Below, piece by piece: positions 62,941 through 64,000 of a stretch of 64,000 bases of DNA; the first letter of the stretch is position 1, and each line of letters begins with the position of its first letter. Below the pieces are notes generated by a model, which saw only the letters and a list, made by a program, of their open reading frames with translations, was not told the origin of the DNA and did no database searches. The DNA comes from Pseudomonas sp. GV071 (GTDB taxonomy: Bacteria; Pseudomonadota; Gammaproteobacteria; Pseudomonadales; Pseudomonadaceae), in assembly GCF_003050835.1 (NCBI RefSeq), contig NZ_QAOJ01000004.1, positions 328,426-392,425 of the forward strand, in the 5' to 3' direction. The position numbers and the translations under genes are program-made.

Positions 62941-63042
62941 CCCTCTCCCTAGCCCTCTCCCGCCAGCGGGCAGAGGGAACTAGACCGAGTTGCCGATCAG
63001 CTCCCCTCTGCCCGCTGGCGGGAGAGGGGCTGGGGGAGAGGG
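62941..63042. repeat. Large REP-like inverted repeat after gatB
   Basis: The left arm (62941-62977) and right arm (63003-63042) are near-perfect inverted complements built from ccctctccc blocks around a cccgccagcggg core. Each arm also forms its own small hairpin. The loop carries gaccgagttgccgatcag. The transcript would fold into a very stable stem that could terminate or protect gatCAB mRNA. A degenerate relative lies at 3579-3612. Confidence 0.88.
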
Positions 63043-63065
63043 TTCTAATTTTCGGAGACACAGGT

Positions 63066-63467
63066 ATGTGGCGCGTTCTACTGGCAGGAAGCTTTCTCGC
63101 GCTATTGAGCGCCTGTACCACTCCAGCCTTTCGCGGCAGCGGCGATGATAGCGGCACCGACCGCTACAGCGGCCACTACAACGAAAGCGGCGAAGCCTCG
63201 TATTACGGTGCCAAGCACCACGGCAAGAAAACCGCCAGCGGCGAGCGCTTCGACCAGGCGCAACTGACCGCCGCCCACCGCACCCTGCCCTTCGGCACCC
63301 GCGTGCGGGTGACCAACCTCGACAACGACAAATCGGTGATCGTGCGCATCAACGACCGCGGCCCCTACAGCCGCAAGCGCCTGATCGACATTTCCAAATC
63401 GGCCGCCGAACAACTGGACATGCTGCGCAGCGGTGTGGCGCCGGTGCGCGTGCAGAGCCTCGACTGA
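63066..63467 (+). CDS. Small RlpA-like septal ring lipoprotein (double-psi beta-barrel)
   Basis: This 133-residue predicted lipoprotein has a lipobox LLSAC, with Cys17 as the lipid site. One double-psi beta-barrel (about 45-130) carries the RlpA motifs [19 protein letters not shown] and [20 protein letters not shown]. RlpA of P. aeruginosa is a lytic transglycosylase acting at septa, but that protein also has a SPOR domain, which is absent here. It may therefore be a shorter paralogue (PA4485-like) with uncertain activity. Confidence 0.9.
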   Translation: MWRVLLAGSFLALLSACTTPAFRGSGDDSGTDRYSGHYNESGEASYYGAKHHGKKTASGERFDQAQLTAAHRTLPFGTRVRVTNLDNDKSVIVRINDRGPYSRKRLIDISKSAAEQLDMLRSGVAPVRVQSLD

Positions 63468-63481
63468 CCAAGGAGCACGCC

Positions 63482-63865
63482 ATGAGCGAACAGAACAAAA
63501 GCGGCGAACAGGTGCGCCGCCAGGTGATGGGCGACGCCTTCGTCGACCGCGCCTTGAACAACGCCACCGACTTCAGCCAACCGCTGCAGGACTTCGTCAA
63601 CGAGCATGCCTGGGGCGGCGTGTGGAACCGCGAAGGCCTGCCGCTGAAAACCCGCAGCCTGATCACCCTCGCCGCCCTGACTGCCTTGAAGTGCCCGCAG
63701 GAACTGAAAGGCCATGTACGCGGCGCGCTGAACAATGGCTGCACGGTGGAAGAGATTCGCGAAGCGCTGCTGCACTGCGCGGTGTATGCCGGTGTGCCAG
63801 CTGCCATCGATGCGTTCCGCGCGGCGCAGGAAGTGATTGATAGCTACCAAGCGCCGTCGGCATAA
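63482..63865 (+). CDS. Carboxymuconolactone decarboxylase family protein
   Basis: This 127-residue protein of the CMD family resembles PcaC (4-carboxymuconolactone decarboxylase of the protocatechuate pathway) in size and in segments EHAWGGVWNREGLPLKTRSL and HVRGALNNGCTVEEIREALL. No other pca gene is nearby, so a role in aromatic breakdown is not supported by context; related proteins act in thiol or peroxide chemistry. It starts 14 nt after the RlpA-like gene and is probably cotranscribed. Confidence 0.85.
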   Translation: MSEQNKSGEQVRRQVMGDAFVDRALNNATDFSQPLQDFVNEHAWGGVWNREGLPLKTRSLITLAALTALKCPQELKGHVRGALNNGCTVEEIREALLHCAVYAGVPAAIDAFRAAQEVIDSYQAPSA

Positions 63866-63867
63866 GA

Positions 63868-63901
63868 TCAAAAGCATCGCGGCTAAAGCCCCTCCCACAG
63901 G
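63868..63901. repeat. Half REP palindrome interrupted by an insertion sequence
   Basis: gcatcgcggctaaagcccct followed by cccacagggg is the left arm of the same REP family seen elsewhere in the window. The matching right arm (ggggctttagccgcgatg) is missing before the IS end at 63911. The right arm probably lies beyond the element, past the window edge. Confidence 0.8.
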
Positions 63902-63910
63902 GGAATGAAG

Positions 63911-64000
63911 TGCGCCCCAGAAGTTGGACACCAATCCAACCTCTGGGGCGTTTTTCATGAGCAAGTACACAACACAATTCAAGCTGTCTGCCGTTACCGC
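63911..64000 (+). mobile_element. Left end of an IS3-family insertion sequence (cut by window edge)
   Basis: The sequence tgcgccccagaagttggaca looks like an IS3-family terminal repeat. The transposase reading frame begins 46 bp inside it. An inverted repeat (63913-63928 with 63935-63950) forms a 16-bp stem with one wobble pair and is followed by TTTTT just before the ATG. That resembles a terminator protecting the transposase gene from outside transcription. The other end is outside the window. Confidence 0.72.
63957..64000 (+). CDS. Partial IS3-family transposase OrfA (helix-turn-helix subunit)
   Basis: Only 14 residues are present (MSKYTTQFKLSAVT), an N-terminus of the kind seen in IS3-family OrfA proteins, in which a helix-turn-helix follows at once. 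The gene runs off the window. OrfB and the DDE core are not visible. Confidence 0.65.
   Translation, partial: MSKYTTQFKLSAVT

Noticed and set aside
61430..63157. A 575-codon open frame opposite gatB and the repeat
   Set aside because: It runs through the inverted repeat and into the RlpA-like gene, which no real gene would do; gatB is certain.
63482..63865. Part of a protocatechuate (pca) degradation cluster
   Set aside because: No other aromatic-degradation gene lies in the window, and the gene is next to an RlpA-like lipoprotein; the similarity to PcaC is at family level only.

Overview
The window is a gene-dense, GC-rich stretch of a Pseudomonas chromosome, most like the fluorescens/putida group. 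The evidence is codon use, characteristic Pseudomonas REP palindromes in intergenic gaps, and gene order: positions 14.6-63.9 kb follow, almost gene for gene, the order I recall for PA4438-PA4486 of P. aeruginosa PAO1 (zapE to a carboxymuconolactone decarboxylase-like gene). Nearly all of it is core genome. I see no tRNA, rRNA, CRISPR, prophage or plasmid gene.

Layout. 0-7.7 kb: a dipeptide/peptide ABC importer with two paralogous binding proteins followed by dppBCDF. 7.9-14.6 kb: the iron-uptake locus piuB / piuA / piuC plus a Sel1-repeat gene, with candidate Fur sites in the piuA-piuC divergent promoter. 14.7-18.6 kb: zapE, trpS (with a two-repeat C-terminal extension), a small alpha/beta hydrolase, and divergent yhcB/zapG. 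18.7-22.5 kb: sulfate activation (cysNC, cysD) and a NIF3-family gene. 22.5-26.6 kb: the periplasmic protease algW, then a TonB-dependent receptor and a DUF4198 protein behind an excellent candidate Zur operator. This two-gene unit has no counterpart that I recall at this place in PAO1. 26.7-31.6 kb: hisC, hisD, hisG, murA, ibaG. 31.7-34.8 kb: mlaFEDCB lipid-transport operon. 35.0-42.2 kb: kdsD-kdsC-lptC-lptA-lptB (LPS synthesis and export), then rpoN-hpf-ptsN-rapZ-ptsO (sigma-54 and nitrogen PTS). 42.2-46.0 kb: fagA-fumC-orfX-sodM, an iron-starvation operon of iron-independent replacement enzymes, followed on the same strand by a ZIP metal transporter. 46.3-50.7 kb: pmbA (tldE), yjgA, tldD, a nitrilase-family gene. 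50.7-59.5 kb: the giant AsmA-like yhdP, rng, maf, mreD, mreC, mreB. 59.7-63.9 kb: gatCAB, a small RlpA-like lipoprotein, a carboxymuconolactone decarboxylase-like gene, and the left end of an IS3-family insertion sequence that appears to sit inside a REP palindrome and runs off the window.

How it fits together: most genes build or maintain the cell envelope (murA, mla, kds/lpt, mre, yhdP, algW) or supply metabolism and regulation (his, cys, nitrogen PTS, gat). Metal limitation is a second theme: three metal-responsive units are suggested by operators or by gene content (piu by Fur, fagA-sodM by Fur, the TonB receptor-DUF4198 pair by Zur). The last is the best candidate for something not well described. 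No wholly new system is evident. The remaining unusual points are in repeats, the IS end, start codons and domain extensions.
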